Positions 1 through 10,898 of a stretch of DNA of 64,000 nucleotides are shown piece after piece. Position numbers and translations under genes: made by a program. The stretch lies in the NCBI GenBank assembly GCA_024397935.1, contig CP073743.1:3100001-3164000 (forward strand). Direction: 5' to 3'. Every line of letters begins with the position of its first letter. The stretch's first letter is position 1. This DNA is from a bacterium SCSIO 12844. GTDB lineage: Bacteria > Pseudomonadota > Gammaproteobacteria > Francisellales > Francisellaceae. The notes under the pieces were generated by a model, which saw only the letters and a list, made by a program, of their open reading frames with translations, was not told the origin of the DNA and did no database searches.

Positions 1-543
1 AAATGACATACCATATAATAATACTGCTGTAGCAACAGCACCTGTAACAAAGTATTTAATTGAAGCCTCACCACCTTGAGCATAACCCCGGCGCATTCCA
101 ATCATTGCATATAATGGTAAAGATAATAATTCAAGGCCAATAAAAACTGTAATTAAACTCATTGACTTAATTAAAACAACAGCACCAAGTGTTGATAATA
201 AGCTTAAAAGATAATATTCAAGCTTCATCATATCATGGTCTTCTATATATTTTCTTGAATAGACAAAGACAAGAAAATTACAAATATAAACAACCATAGA
301 TAATAATAAGCTTAATGAGCTAACATGTAATTGGCCATTTAAAAATGTGCCACTGATATCATCTTGAATAAAAATCCAACTAACGATAAATACTGCAATT
401 AGAGTCAATTGCGATAAGCCATAGGCAATATGGCTGCAAAATTTAGCTAAAAATATATCTGCAAGTAATATGATTAATATCATTATAGCTAATACAATCT
501 CTGGTATTAATGCTACCCAGGTTTGTAGTGAATCTAAGCCCAT
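1..543 (-). CDS. nuoN: NADH-quinone oxidoreductase subunit N (3' end outside window)
   Basis: Membrane subunit of complex I, one of the three antiporter-like proton-pumping subunits. The 181 visible residues are the N-terminal part, beginning MGLDSLQTWVALIPEIVLA. They show several hydrophobic helices and the block SLPLYAMIGMRRG typical of the NuoN family. The ATG at 543 follows an AAAGGA Shine-Dalgarno sequence and lies 12 bases after the nuoM stop, so it is the last gene of the nuo operon. The reading frame is open to the window edge, and the C-terminal half (several membrane helices) is not visible. Confidence 0.95.
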   Translation of the reverse strand, partial: MGLDSLQTWVALIPEIVLAIMILIILLADIFLAKFCSHIAYGLSQLTLIAVFIVSWIFIQDDISGTFLNGQLHVSSLSLLLSMVVYICNFLVFVYSRKYIEDHDMMKLEYYLLSLLSTLGAVVLIKSMSLITVFIGLELLSLPLYAMIGMRRGYAQGGEASIKYFVTGAVATAVLLYGMSF

Positions 544-555
544 CACAACGATCCT

Positions 556-2115
556 TTAATGTATGTTTAAATATTGAATGAATCCGTTTGATGCTGCTTG
601 TGATAAATGCAGAATCGGCTCCGGATAGATACCAAACCAAATAGTCGGTATGGCTAATAAAACAAAAACAAGAATTTCCACACCACTAATATCTTTCATT
701 GCGGCAATTTTAGGATTTCTAACTTTACCAAAAATAACGCGCTTATACATCCAAAGCGTATACGCTGGTGCCAATATCAAGGTAAGTCCTGCAATTAATG
801 CCAATAAAGGTGAAGCTTTAAAGACGCCTAAAATCACTAAAAACTCACCGACAAAACCACTAGTACCAGGTAAGCCTACATTTGCCATACAGAAAAGCAT
901 AAAAAACGCTGCAAATATTGGCATTGAAAAAGCGACACCTTGATATTCATCAATCATTCTTGTTTTCATTCTTGCTGATAAGAAACTAACACCGATAAAT
1001 AATCCACCCGATGAAAATGCATGGGCAATCATTTGAAAGACAGCGCCCTGGACACCTAATAGTGCAGAATCACTGTGTCCTGTTTTAACAAAAATCAAAA
1101 AGACTGAAAAAATACCTAAAGTAACAATTCCCATATGAGAGATAGAGGAGTAAGCAATTAAACGTTTTGCATCTTTTTGAACGATTGAAGCAATACCGAC
1201 ATATACAATAGCAATCAACGATAAAATAATTAAAAACTCATCAATTGTCATATGAATTTCAGGAAACATCGGTAATGAAAAACGAATAAAACCATAAGCA
1301 CCCATCTTTAACATTAAAGCGGCTAAAACAACTGAACCACCTGCAGGTGCTTCGGTATGTGCATCTGGCAGCCAAGTATGTACAGGCCACATCGGTACTT
1401 TAACAGCAAACGCAATCCAAAAGGCAAGTGTTAGCATCCATTGTACTTCCACCGGCAAATTCAAATTATAAAAATCCTGAATCATAAATGAGTTTGTTTT
1501 TACATGAAGATATAAAATTGCAACTAGCATGAACACCGAGCCAAAAAAAGCATACAAGAAGAATTTCATCGCTGCATAGACACGATTTTGACCACCCCAA
1601 ATACCAATTGCTAAAGTCATAGGGATCAATGATGCTTCCCAGAAAACATAAAATAACAATGAATCCATAGCAGCAAATACACCATTAGTAATCCCACAGG
1701 TCATTAAGAAAATGGTCATATGTTGTGCTACTTTAACATTAATTGTTTTCCAAGCACCAAGAATAATAATTACGGTCGTAAAAGAGGTTAAGATAATAAA
1801 TAAAACACTAATGCCATCAACACCTAATGCATACTTAGCATTAAGAAGTGGAATCCAGTTAACATTCTGTAAAAACTGCATCTTATCTGATTCAGCATTA
1901 AAGTTCATATACAATAAAATACTGAATAAGAAAGTTACAATTGCAAAAATAAGTGCAACCCAACGTGCAATTAATGACCGTTTATCACTATTAAATAGCA
2001 TCATTACAACAAAAGCGCCGATAATTGGTAACCAAATTAAGATATCTAATAAGGTGCCAAATTCTGAACTCAGTTGAAAATTCAACCAATTAAAGAAATT
2101 AGATAAATAAAACAT
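556..2115 (-). CDS. nuoM: NADH-quinone oxidoreductase subunit M
   Basis: Antiporter-like proton-pumping membrane subunit of complex I, 519 residues, the usual length for NuoM. It is almost wholly hydrophobic, with about 14 membrane segments. It contains the family block PVHTWLPDAHTEAPAGGSV and the conserved glutamate in FYVFWEASLIPM, which belongs to the charged axis through which protons are thought to move. It lies between nuoL and nuoN in the standard nuo order, 24 bases after the nuoL stop. The product belongs in the inner membrane. Confidence 0.98.
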   Translation of the reverse strand: MFYLSNFFNWLNFQLSSEFGTLLDILIWLPIIGAFVVMMLFNSDKRSLIARWVALIFAIVTFLFSILLYMNFNAESDKMQFLQNVNWIPLLNAKYALGVDGISVLFIILTSFTTVIIILGAWKTINVKVAQHMTIFLMTCGITNGVFAAMDSLLFYVFWEASLIPMTLAIGIWGGQNRVYAAMKFFLYAFFGSVFMLVAILYLHVKTNSFMIQDFYNLNLPVEVQWMLTLAFWIAFAVKVPMWPVHTWLPDAHTEAPAGGSVVLAALMLKMGAYGFIRFSLPMFPEIHMTIDEFLIILSLIAIVYVGIASIVQKDAKRLIAYSSISHMGIVTLGIFSVFLIFVKTGHSDSALLGVQGAVFQMIAHAFSSGGLFIGVSFLSARMKTRMIDEYQGVAFSMPIFAAFFMLFCMANVGLPGTSGFVGEFLVILGVFKASPLLALIAGLTLILAPAYTLWMYKRVIFGKVRNPKIAAMKDISGVEILVFVLLAIPTIWFGIYPEPILHLSQAASNGFIQYLNIH

Positions 2116-2139
2116 GAACGATATTCCTCTTTCGCGCGC

Positions 2140-4143
2140 TTAATTTATAAAATACATCCAACTGAGAAGGGCCACTAATGCAATCATCATAACAAAAGTG
2201 TATTGATACAAATAACCACTTTGTAAGCGCCTAACTTTTCCACCTGTGAAATAAAAGAAGCCTGATGATCCATGAACAATGCCCTTATCAATAATCATTA
2301 CATCACCCACGCGCCATAAAATCATACCTAAAAGCCATGTGCCTCGACCAAATAGATTATCAAAAATATCATCAACCAAATACTTTTTAACCATAAACCA
2401 GTAAAAAGGCCTAAATAATGCAAAACTTGTAATCCATTTTGGTATCGATGGTACAAGAACATAACAGATATAAGCTAATACAACACCTAAAATCGCCAAC
2501 CAAAACGGTAAGGTATAAATAGCATGTTTAAGAAAATCAACTGGTGATTGATTCGATGCCTCTTTAGCTAACTCGGCAACAACTGGATAACGTGACATAT
2601 CTAAGGTATTGCCAAAAAAGCTTTGTGGGTGTAATGCGTATTCAAAGAAGAAATATCCTGCTAATGCTGCAGGAATCGACAGTAAAACTAAAGCACATAA
2701 TACGCTAATAGGTGACTCTTTAACATGTGGTTTAATCTCTGTTGGGATTCGCTCTTTACCATGAAACACATAAAAGAACATCCTAAAAGTATAAAAGGCT
2801 GTAACAAATGCACAAGCTGTTACCATAACTGTTGCAAAGTCATGTCCAGGAATATTAGAAGCTGTTACTGCATCAATAATTAAATCTTTTGAATAAAAAC
2901 CAGCAAACGGTGGAATCGCTGCAAGCGCTAAAGCGCCAATCAACATACAAATATAAGTTACTGGCATATGACGACGCATGCCACCCATTTTAGACATATC
3001 TTGCTCATGATGCATGGCAATAATCACTGAGCCTGCTGCTAGGAACAATAAGGCTTTGAATGTAGCATGTGTCATCAAGTGGAACAAACCAATTGAAAAC
3101 GCTGATGCTCCTTGTGCAGCCATCATATAGCCTAATTGAGAAAGTGTCGAATAGGCAATCACACGCTTAATATCCATCTGCACAATCGCCAATAGACCCA
3201 TAAAAAAGCAAGTTGCTGAGCCAATAATTAAAATGAAACTTAATGCAACTTGTGATAACTCAAATAAAGGTGATAGTCGAGCAACCATAAATACACCAGC
3301 TGTAACCATCGTTGCAGCATGGATTAAAGCAGAGATTGGCGTTGGACCTTCCATAGAACCTTCAAGCCACATATGTAATGGTATTTGTGCTGATTTACCC
3401 ATAGCACCAATAAATAATAAGACGCACATTAACGTAATACCATTAAATTGAATACCTAGGAAATTAATCGTTGGGTTTTCAGCTGCTAAATGGTTCACTG
3501 AATTAAACGCAACTAAATAATCAAGGCTATTAAAATAATATAAAACAACAGCGATACCTAATAAAAAGCCTAAATCACCAATACGGTTAACAATGAATGC
3601 TTTTAAAGAAGCATAGTTAGCGCTTTCCTTATCAAACCAAAAACCAATTAAAAGATAGGAAAATAATCCGACACCTTCCCAACCAAAAAATAACATCAAA
3701 AAGTTATTGCCCATGACAAGGCACAACATGGCAAAGGTAAAGCCAGAGATATAGCTAAAGAAACGCGCATAGCCTGGATCATTATGCATATAACCAATCG
3801 AATAAACATGCACTAAAGTTGCCACAAAAGTCACCACAACCATCATATAGATGGTAATTGGATCAATAATAAAGCCAACATTTAAATCTAAATCAAGCGT
3901 TGAGCCCCAAACATAAACATTAAAAGTAGTATTTGGGTGAATGTTTAAAAATGCTTGATATAAGCTACCATTGGCTAATACTTCATAAGCTAATAAAATT
4001 GAGCCTAATACGGCAATCGTCATCATACCAATTGTGACAAAATTAACCGATAATTTCCCAAAACGCCTGCCTAATAAACCAGCAAATAATGAACCCACTA
4101 ATGGTGCTAAAACAACTATAATGGCTAATAATTCTATCATCAT
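2140..4143 (-). CDS. nuoL: NADH-quinone oxidoreductase subunit L
   Basis: Largest antiporter-like membrane subunit of complex I, 667 residues, slightly longer than the roughly 610 of E. coli. It contains FGWEGVGLFSYLLIGFW (conserved glutamate), the core block PLHMWLEGSMEGPTPISALIHA and the later block GLFHLMTHATFKALLFLAAG. In this family a long C-terminal amphipathic helix runs along the membrane arm, and the C-terminal 150 residues here would hold it. It begins ATGATG, so the second codon is also a possible start. It starts 3 bases after the nuoK stop. Confidence 0.98.
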   Translation of the reverse strand: MMIELLAIIVVLAPLVGSLFAGLLGRRFGKLSVNFVTIGMMTIAVLGSILLAYEVLANGSLYQAFLNIHPNTTFNVYVWGSTLDLDLNVGFIIDPITIYMMVVVTFVATLVHVYSIGYMHNDPGYARFFSYISGFTFAMLCLVMGNNFLMLFFGWEGVGLFSYLLIGFWFDKESANYASLKAFIVNRIGDLGFLLGIAVVLYYFNSLDYLVAFNSVNHLAAENPTINFLGIQFNGITLMCVLLFIGAMGKSAQIPLHMWLEGSMEGPTPISALIHAATMVTAGVFMVARLSPLFELSQVALSFILIIGSATCFFMGLLAIVQMDIKRVIAYSTLSQLGYMMAAQGASAFSIGLFHLMTHATFKALLFLAAGSVIIAMHHEQDMSKMGGMRRHMPVTYICMLIGALALAAIPPFAGFYSKDLIIDAVTASNIPGHDFATVMVTACAFVTAFYTFRMFFYVFHGKERIPTEIKPHVKESPISVLCALVLLSIPAALAGYFFFEYALHPQSFFGNTLDMSRYPVVAELAKEASNQSPVDFLKHAIYTLPFWLAILGVVLAYICYVLVPSIPKWITSFALFRPFYWFMVKKYLVDDIFDNLFGRGTWLLGMILWRVGDVMIIDKGIVHGSSGFFYFTGGKVRRLQSGYLYQYTFVMMIALVALLSWMYFIN

Positions 4144-4146
4144 TGC

Positions 4147-4458
4147 CTACCCCTTGAGTTGATTTAGTTTGCTAATAGAAATATTACCGCGGCTTCTAAA
4201 GTACGCAACAATAATGGCAAGCCCAATGGCTGCTTCAGCTGCTGCAACCGTTAAGATAAAAAAGACGAACACTTCACCAATTGGGTTATGCATATATTCT
4301 GAAAAGGCGACAAAATTAGTATTAACAGCTAAAAGCATCAACTCAATTGACATCAATAATACCAGTAAATTTTTACGGTTCATAACAACCCCTGAAAAAC
4401 CGATACAAAAAATAATGCCGCTAAATATTAAATAATGCATTAACGATATTTCAATCAT
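4147..4458 (-). CDS. nuoK: NADH-quinone oxidoreductase subunit K
   Basis: Small membrane subunit of complex I with three helices. The chosen ATG gives 103 residues ([20 protein letters not shown]), which fits the usual length of about 100. An AAGGTG Shine-Dalgarno sequence lies 6 bases before it, whereas the longer open frame would add 17 polar residues. The conserved membrane glutamates are present in [16 protein letters not shown] and [12 protein letters not shown]. The start overlaps the end of nuoJ by 8 bases, which suggests translational coupling. Confidence 0.96.
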   Translation of the reverse strand: MIEISLMHYLIFSGIIFCIGFSGVVMNRKNLLVLLMSIELMLLAVNTNFVAFSEYMHNPIGEVFVFFILTVAAAEAAIGLAIIVAYFRSRGNISISKLNQLKG

Positions 4459-5089
4459 TTTGGTCACCTTTTTTGTCTTTATTAAGTGATAAGTTTGATT
4501 GATAATCATCTAACTTAACCATTTGTATTCTACCTTTAGCTTTGACTTGAATTTGCTTATATGGCGAAATTGATTTATTACCTTTTCGCTTACCTCTAAA
4601 GGTTAAAGTAATCGCTGCGATCATTGCTGCTAATAATACAAATCCAGCTAGTTCAAATGGATAGATAAAATGTGCATACATTGATTCACCTAATTGCGCA
4701 ATACTACTATGTGTTGGGCTAACAACTTCTATGCTTGCATATTGATTATAAAACGCCATATGAATGCCATAGACTAATAAGGCAATAAATAAAACCAAAC
4801 CTAATGCTGATACAATCCAGTAAGAAACATAGGATGCATTTTCTGTCTCTTTTTTAATATCAAGCATCATAATAACAAATAAGAATAAAACCAATACCGC
4901 GCCAACATAGACGACAATAAGTAAAAGAGATAAATACTCTGCTTGCATACTCATCCATACACCAGCAGCAGCAATAAACGTTAATACTTTACTTAACACC
5001 GCCCGTACAGGATTTGTCGATGTCACAACCAAAAGTGCCCCAATAACTGCAATAACTGCAAACACATAAAATATAATCTCTAATGCCAT
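4451..5089 (-). CDS. nuoJ: NADH-quinone oxidoreductase subunit J
   Basis: Membrane subunit of complex I with five predicted helices, 212 residues from the chosen ATG ([20 protein letters not shown]). The start is preceded by GAGGAT at good spacing; an upstream frame extension of 10 residues lacks such a signal. The block [20 protein letters not shown] matches the family's third helix, where a pi-bulge is linked to quinone-coupled movement. The C-terminal 45 residues are charged and rich in Lys and Asp, a somewhat long cytoplasmic tail. It overlaps nuoK. Confidence 0.96.
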   Translation of the reverse strand: MALEIIFYVFAVIAVIGALLVVTSTNPVRAVLSKVLTFIAAAGVWMSMQAEYLSLLLIVVYVGAVLVLFLFVIMMLDIKKETENASYVSYWIVSALGLVLFIALLVYGIHMAFYNQYASIEVVSPTHSSIAQLGESMYAHFIYPFELAGFVLLAAMIAAITLTFRGKRKGNKSISPYKQIQVKAKGRIQMVKLDDYQSNLSLNKDKKGDQND

Positions 5090-5099
5090 TTTATATCCT

Positions 5100-5588
5100 C
5101 TACCTATATGGACGGTCACTTAAACGATCAGCAGCAATCACTTCTTCATACTGATCACCAATGGCTAATAACTTTTCTTTGGTCATAATATTTTCACCAC
5201 GATTTTCAAAATGATATTCAAAAAGAGATGTCTCAACAATCGAGTCGACAGGACATGATTCTTCACAAAAACCACAATAAATGCATTTGAATAAATCAAT
5301 TTCATATTTTGTTGTACGTCTTGAGCCATCATCTCTTGGCTCCGCTTCAATGGTTATTGCCAATGCAGGGCAGGTTGCTTCACATAATTTACACGCGATA
5401 CAACGTTCTTCACCATTAGGATAACGTCTTAAGGCATGAAGCCCACGAAACCTAGGTGAAATCGGTGTTTTTTCATCTGGATATTGAACCGTTATTTTAC
5501 GAGTAAAAAAATGTCGCCCAGTGACAGAGAGACCTTTCAATAACTCCCATAAAAAAAAGGTTTTAATATAATGTTTAACTCTTTTCAC
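5100..5588 (-). CDS. nuoI: NADH-quinone oxidoreductase subunit I
   Basis: Peripheral-arm ferredoxin-like subunit of complex I that carries two 4Fe-4S clusters (N6a and N6b). The 162 residues contain both cysteine motifs, [13 protein letters not shown] and [13 protein letters not shown]. The N-terminal amphipathic helix ([16 protein letters not shown]) is the usual membrane anchor. Translation starts at a GTG at 5588, with AGGAG 8 bases upstream and no better ATG nearby. It sits between nuoH and nuoJ. Confidence 0.98.
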   Translation of the reverse strand: MKRVKHYIKTFFLWELLKGLSVTGRHFFTRKITVQYPDEKTPISPRFRGLHALRRYPNGEERCIACKLCEATCPALAITIEAEPRDDGSRRTTKYEIDLFKCIYCGFCEESCPVDSIVETSLFEYHFENRGENIMTKEKLLAIGDQYEEVIAADRLSDRPYR

Positions 5589-5621
5589 GCTATAACTCCT
5601 AACTCTTAAGCGCTTAGTTAA

Positions 5622-6641
5622 TTACCACCAAATAAAATGGAAATAAACCATACATGCAACAACAATAACCCACACAAGCGTTAAAGGAATAAATACTTTC
5701 CAACCCAAACGCATTAGCTGATCATAACGATAACGTGGAAATGTTGCTCGAATCCATAAAAACATCAGCATAAAAAAGGCTGTCTTCAAAAATAACCAAA
5801 CGATTGCAGGCACCCAATTAAATGCACTCTCAAGGTATGGAATACCCTGAAATGGAGATAGCCAACCACCAACAAATAATAATGCAGTGAGTATACTAAT
5901 TAAAATCATACTGGCATATTCAGCCAAGAAAAATAATGCAAAGCGCATCCCTGAATACTCAACATGACAACCAGCGACAATTTCACTTTCACCTTCGACA
6001 ACATCAAATGGTGCACGATTTGTCTCAGCAACGCCAGAGATAAAATAAACAACAAATAAAGGCAATAACGGTAACCAATACCAAGTTAAAATACTACCAG
6101 ATTGACTCATGACAATATGTGTTAAATTAAGACTACCAGAGGCCATTAATACGCCAACTAAAGCAAAACCCATCGCTAATTCATAGGAAACCACTTGCGC
6201 TGCAGCACGTAGAGCACCAAACATGGCATATTTTGAATTTGAAGCCCAGCCGGCAATAATAATTCCATAAACACTTAAAGAAGCCATTGCAAAAATATAT
6301 AATAAGCCAGCATTCGCATTTGATAATACCAATGTTTCTGAAAATGGAATCACAGCCCAAGCAGCAACTGCTGGTGTAAATGATAAAATCGGTGCGACAA
6401 CAAATAAATAACGCGATGATTGAGAAGGCGTAATCACTTCTTTAAGTAATAATTTCACACCATCAACAATCGGCTGTAAAATACCAAATGCGCCAACCCG
6501 GTTGGGACCAACACGATCTTGCATATAGCCAATTACTTTACGCTCTGCATATGTATAATACGCAACAACCAATAATAAAGGCACCACAATCAGTAAGATT
6601 TTTAATATGATCCAAACGAGATGTAAAATAATATCTGCCAT
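5622..6641 (-). CDS. nuoH: NADH-quinone oxidoreductase subunit H
   Basis: Membrane subunit of complex I that forms the quinone chamber with NuoB and NuoD. The 339 residues have about eight helices. Family signatures are present: [20 protein letters not shown] near the N terminus and [20 protein letters not shown], the charged loop facing the quinone site. The ATG follows AAAGGA. It lies 14 bases after nuoG. Confidence 0.98.
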   Translation of the reverse strand: MADIILHLVWIILKILLIVVPLLLVVAYYTYAERKVIGYMQDRVGPNRVGAFGILQPIVDGVKLLLKEVITPSQSSRYLFVVAPILSFTPAVAAWAVIPFSETLVLSNANAGLLYIFAMASLSVYGIIIAGWASNSKYAMFGALRAAAQVVSYELAMGFALVGVLMASGSLNLTHIVMSQSGSILTWYWLPLLPLFVVYFISGVAETNRAPFDVVEGESEIVAGCHVEYSGMRFALFFLAEYASMILISILTALLFVGGWLSPFQGIPYLESAFNWVPAIVWLFLKTAFFMLMFLWIRATFPRYRYDQLMRLGWKVFIPLTLVWVIVVACMVYFHFIWW

Positions 6642-6655
6642 GTTATTTCAATCCT

Positions 6656-9043
6656 TTATTCTACTTTCTCAAGCGTCATTGTTTTCGTATAATCCCAAAG
6701 GGAAGTTGTTTTTTCAATACCTGATGCAATTTCAACTGACCTTGGTTTTAATAAAGGGTCAATATCAACTTCTAAAACAGCTTCAGATAACCCTTGAATG
6801 ACTCGAATGTTATCACCATCACTAACTTGATAATGCATAGCTAATGCAGATGAAAGTTTAATCGTATCATAAGTCATACGATCTTTTGTCTGTTGTAATG
6901 CACTTGCACGCCTGATGATTGGATCAACACTATATAATGACACACTCATAATACGGCGAATACCATCATCAATACGCGGTAGCGCACTTGGTAATCTAAC
7001 GTCATTTGAATAGCGCTTATTCATATCAATAGTACTTGCATCAATTTCAGCAATAACATCTGAAGTACTCTGGTATTCGAAACCATCTAAGTTCAAAAAG
7101 TTAGCTAAAACCCTTAATACCTTCCAAGCAGGTTTTACTTCATCTTTCGGTAATACACAAGCTTTAAATGATTGCTTCTGCCCCATTAAGTTCACCAAAC
7201 TACCATCGGTTTCTGCATAAGTTGCAATCGGTAGCACAACATCAGCATAACTTGAGATTGTGTCATTCATATAACTTGAAAGCGAGATGACATAATCCAT
7301 CTTCTCTAATGTAGAAAGTGCTTTTTGACCTAATAAAGTATCTAGTTCAGGCTCAGTATTTAATAAGATACATGCCTTTATCTCAGCAGCGCCTGATAAA
7401 ACATCACCAAGATGATATGCTGCATGATTATCTTGATCACTGACTGGTCTTGCATTAACCAAATCTGCACCTTTTTGATTGGCACCAAAACCAATCACGC
7501 CACCTTTTGCATTTACCGCAACTTTAAGCGCTTGATACAATGAATAGAAAATATCGAAATGAGGATCCATTACAGCAATTTGGCCTAAAAAGATCATTGC
7601 GTTTTCTGCTTGCATTAAATTTCTTGCAATACGATCAGAATCTGCATTTGCTTTGGTATTACTTAATAAGGTTTCTAATTCAGTTTGAAATGATAATGGC
7701 GCTTTAACGAGTTTTAAAACAGATTTTAAAATCGAAGCTAACATATGAACTAATTCATCTGCTTCTGTTATTACTTCTTGTAATGGGAAATTAAAGTCAT
7801 AGAAGCGTGGATTAACCACAGCAACTTTAGCACCCTGTTTTGCTGCTTTTTTCAATCTGTGATTTAAAAGCGGGACTTCTTTTCTTAAATTTGACCCGAC
7901 TAATAAAATATAATCAGCCTCTTCAATCTCATCAAATGAACAATCAATGCCACAACCGGTGGATAGGCCATTAGATAACGCACCTTGACGTAAGCGTGTA
8001 TCAATCGAATTTGATCCCAAACTACGCATCAGTTTTTGTAGTAAATATAACTCTTCTAGTGTAGAACTTGGGTGTGCAATTGCTGCAATTTTATCACTCG
8101 ATACTTTCTTAACACTCTCTAAAGCAGTTTTAATAAAATCAAGCGCCTCTTCCCACGATACACGCTCCCATTCATCACGTTTTTTTATCATTGGATGAGT
8201 CAAGCGTTCATTAGATGTAATTCCTTCATAACCAAAACGATCGCGATCAGATAACCATGTTTCATTAATCTGGTCATTTTCTTTTGGCACGGCTCTAAAA
8301 ATCTCTCCGCGACGTGTATGTAAATACTGATTACTGCCTAAGCTGTCATGCGGTGCGATGGTTGCTTTTTGATTTAACTCCCAAGCCCTGGCACGAAAAC
8401 GAAATGGTTTTGAGGTTAATGCACCAACTGGACAAACATCAATCATATTACCTGATAACTCTGAATCAACTGATTTTGCCACATAAGTACCAATGGTCAT
8501 ATGCTCACCTCTACCTGTGGCACCCATTTCAGGCAAACCTGCAATTTCCTCACCAAAACGCACACAGCGTGTACACTGAATACAACGTGTTAGATCCGTT
8601 GCAACAAGCGGGCCTAAATCAGGGTCTTTAACTACTCGCTTACCTTCAGAAAATTTTGAAACATCACGACCATACCCCAATGCAATATCTTGTAATTCAC
8701 ACTCACCACCTTGATCACATATTGGACAATCTAGTGGATGGTTAATTAACAAAAACTCCATGATTGTCTTCTGATAAGCTAATGTTTTTTTATTTTTAGT
8801 ATAGACTTTCATGCCATCCATTACTGGAGTTGCACAAGCAGGAGATGGTTTGCGCGCATTTTCAATATCAACTAAGCACATGCGGCAATTAGCTGCAATT
8901 GATAGTTTTTTATGGTAACAAAAACGCGGAATATAAATACCATGATCATCGGCAACCTGAATAATCATCTGACCAGGTTTTGCATGTAATGTTTTATCAT
9001 CAATTTGAACGGTTATCTCTTTCGGTGCTTCTTTATCTGCCAC
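6656..9043 (-). CDS. nuoG: NADH-quinone oxidoreductase subunit G
   Basis: Large iron-sulfur subunit of the NADH dehydrogenase module, about 795 residues. In order it has a 2Fe-2S ferredoxin domain (CRMCLVDIENARKPSPACAT), the His/Cys cluster region with HPLDCPICDQGGECELQD, and a 4Fe-4S pair (CIQCTRCVRFGEEIAG and MIDVCPVGALTSKPFRFRAR). A molybdopterin-oxidoreductase-like domain without expected cofactor function follows. Two in-frame GTG codons occur at 9049 and 9043. The AGGTGA signal is too close to the first but well placed for the second, so I use 9043. Confidence 0.96.
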   Translation of the reverse strand: MADKEAPKEITVQIDDKTLHAKPGQMIIQVADDHGIYIPRFCYHKKLSIAANCRMCLVDIENARKPSPACATPVMDGMKVYTKNKKTLAYQKTIMEFLLINHPLDCPICDQGGECELQDIALGYGRDVSKFSEGKRVVKDPDLGPLVATDLTRCIQCTRCVRFGEEIAGLPEMGATGRGEHMTIGTYVAKSVDSELSGNMIDVCPVGALTSKPFRFRARAWELNQKATIAPHDSLGSNQYLHTRRGEIFRAVPKENDQINETWLSDRDRFGYEGITSNERLTHPMIKKRDEWERVSWEEALDFIKTALESVKKVSSDKIAAIAHPSSTLEELYLLQKLMRSLGSNSIDTRLRQGALSNGLSTGCGIDCSFDEIEEADYILLVGSNLRKEVPLLNHRLKKAAKQGAKVAVVNPRFYDFNFPLQEVITEADELVHMLASILKSVLKLVKAPLSFQTELETLLSNTKANADSDRIARNLMQAENAMIFLGQIAVMDPHFDIFYSLYQALKVAVNAKGGVIGFGANQKGADLVNARPVSDQDNHAAYHLGDVLSGAAEIKACILLNTEPELDTLLGQKALSTLEKMDYVISLSSYMNDTISSYADVVLPIATYAETDGSLVNLMGQKQSFKACVLPKDEVKPAWKVLRVLANFLNLDGFEYQSTSDVIAEIDASTIDMNKRYSNDVRLPSALPRIDDGIRRIMSVSLYSVDPIIRRASALQQTKDRMTYDTIKLSSALAMHYQVSDGDNIRVIQGLSEAVLEVDIDPLLKPRSVEIASGIEKTTSLWDYTKTMTLEKVE

Positions 9044-9108
9044 TTTCACTCACCTTTTCAATTCAAAAATAAGCACTTAATTAGCTTATAATTTTGTCAA
9101 CTACTTAC

Positions 9109-10380
9109 CTATGCTGCTGTCATGCTACGTTTATGAGTTACAAAATATTCAAACTCATGACGAAACTTTTCTAAGTAACTCTGCACAGGCCAAGCAGCTG
9201 CATCGCCTAAGCCACAAATGGTATGACCTTCTATATTACTTGCTACACGCATAAGGTTATCTAAATCATCCATTACACCTTCGCCACATAAAATTCGTTT
9301 TAACATTCTTGCCATCCAACCAGTGCCTTCACGACAAGGTGTACACTGGCCACAGCTTTCTTCATAATAAAATTCTGAAATTCTTGCTAATGCTTCAACC
9401 ATACAAGTTGTTTCATCCATCACCACAACAGCACCTGAACCTAGCATCGAGCCTGCTTTTGTAATTGAGTCATAATCCATATTTAAAACCATCATTTCTT
9501 CACCGGTTAAAATCTTACAAGAACTACCTCCGGGAATAACCGCTTTGATTGCGCGACTGCCTCTAACACCACCTGCCATTTGCAATAGCGTTTTAAATGG
9601 CGTACCAAGACCAACTTCAAATACACCTGGCTTATTAACATGACCTGAAACGCAAAATAACTTAGTACCACCACTACCTTCAACACCTAAGTTACTAAAC
9701 CATTGGCCACCATGTTGTAATATCGGCGGCACTGAAGCATAAGTCTCTGTATTATTAATATTCGTAGGCTTGCCATAAAGACCGACATTTGCAGGAAATG
9801 GCGGCTTAAAGCGTGGCTGACCTTTTTTACCTTCCAATGAATTTAATAATGCTGTTTCCTCACCACAAATATAAGCACCAGCACCAATATGTGTATGCAA
9901 TTGAAAGTCAAAACCTGAATTAAATAAATTTTCTCCTAATAACCCTGCTTGATTCGCTTCTATTAATGCATTTTCAAAACGCTCAATTGGCTCATAAAAC
10001 TCACCTCGAATGTAGTTATAGCCAACTGTGGCTCCAAAAACGTAACCACCAATGGCCATGCCTTCAATTAATTGATGCGGATTATAACGCATAATATCAC
10101 GGTCTTTACAAGTACCAGGCTCACCTTCATCTGAATTACAAACGACATATTTTTGTCCTGGTAGCTTTCTTGGTATAAAACTCCACTTAAGCCCTGTTGG
10201 AAAGCCCGCCCCACCACGACCACGAAGATTAGATTTTTTTAATTCCTCAATAATTTGTTCAGGTGGCGTTTGCTCTTTTAAAATTTTCTCCCACATGGTA
10301 TAGCCACCAACTGCACGATAAGTTTCCAGTGACCATGGAGTCTCGCTATTTAGGGTACGAAAACAAACTTCATTCGTCAT
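9109..10380 (-). CDS. nuoF: NADH-quinone oxidoreductase subunit F
   Basis: FMN- and NADH-binding subunit of complex I, 423 residues. It shows the glycine-rich nucleotide region [17 protein letters not shown], the block [19 protein letters not shown], and the 4Fe-4S (N3) motif [15 protein letters not shown] with a further cysteine in [18 protein letters not shown] is oxidised here and electrons pass to NuoG. The ATG follows GGAG and lies 3 bases after the nuoE stop, so the two are likely translationally coupled. Confidence 0.98.
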   Translation of the reverse strand: MTNEVCFRTLNSETPWSLETYRAVGGYTMWEKILKEQTPPEQIIEELKKSNLRGRGGAGFPTGLKWSFIPRKLPGQKYVVCNSDEGEPGTCKDRDIMRYNPHQLIEGMAIGGYVFGATVGYNYIRGEFYEPIERFENALIEANQAGLLGENLFNSGFDFQLHTHIGAGAYICGEETALLNSLEGKKGQPRFKPPFPANVGLYGKPTNINNTETYASVPPILQHGGQWFSNLGVEGSGGTKLFCVSGHVNKPGVFEVGLGTPFKTLLQMAGGVRGSRAIKAVIPGGSSCKILTGEEMMVLNMDYDSITKAGSMLGSGAVVVMDETTCMVEALARISEFYYEESCGQCTPCREGTGWMARMLKRILCGEGVMDDLDNLMRVASNIEGHTICGLGDAAAWPVQSYLEKFRHEFEYFVTHKRSMTAA

Positions 10381-10383
10381 AAC

Positions 10384-10887
10384 TTACTCCAATGCATCTA
10401 AAATCTGATCTACTTTCTCTGGCGTTAGATCTTCATGAAACTGTTTATCTACTTCCAACATCGGCGCACCACAACAAGCACCTTGACACTCGACTTCTCG
10501 AAATGTAATGCGACCATCTTCAGTCGTCTCACCAGGTTTAATGCCCAAACGTTTTTCTATATGCGCTATGATATCACCTGCACCATTAAGCATACAGGAT
10601 ATATTCGTACAGACATTAAGCTTATGACGACCAACTTTTTTTAGATCATACATGCTATAAAATGTTGCCACTTCATAGACACTGATATTTGGCATCTCTA
10701 AATAAGCTGCAAGCTTATCCATTAGATCAACCGTTAAATAGCCATCATGATAATCCTGTATAATATGCAGTCCAGGAATCACCGCAGATTGTTTTTGATC
10801 TTGTGGGTATTTTTTTACCCAATGATGCAATTGTTTTTCAATTTCTTCTGAAAAAATATTTTTATATTCATATGTATAATCGGTCAT
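10384..10887 (-). CDS. nuoE: NADH-quinone oxidoreductase subunit E
   Basis: Thioredoxin-like 2Fe-2S (N1a) subunit of the NADH dehydrogenase module, 167 residues. Four cluster cysteines are visible, two in VCTNISCMLNGA and two in VECQGACCGAPML, at the family's spacing. The block VYEVATFYSMYDLKKVGRH is also conserved. It is next to nuoF, with which it forms the NADH-input heterodimer. Confidence 0.97.
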   Translation of the reverse strand: MTDYTYEYKNIFSEEIEKQLHHWVKKYPQDQKQSAVIPGLHIIQDYHDGYLTVDLMDKLAAYLEMPNISVYEVATFYSMYDLKKVGRHKLNVCTNISCMLNGAGDIIAHIEKRLGIKPGETTEDGRITFREVECQGACCGAPMLEVDKQFHEDLTPEKVDQILDALE

Positions 10888-10898
10888 AAATTCTACCT

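Noticed and set aside
443-640. Minus-strand frame of 65 codons across the nuoN/nuoM junction
   Set aside because: It overlaps both nuo genes out of frame and its translation has no family features.
650-4435. Several plus-strand frames opposite nuoK, nuoL and nuoM
   Set aside because: Antisense shadows of conserved genes, with hydrophobic-codon complements and no start signals.
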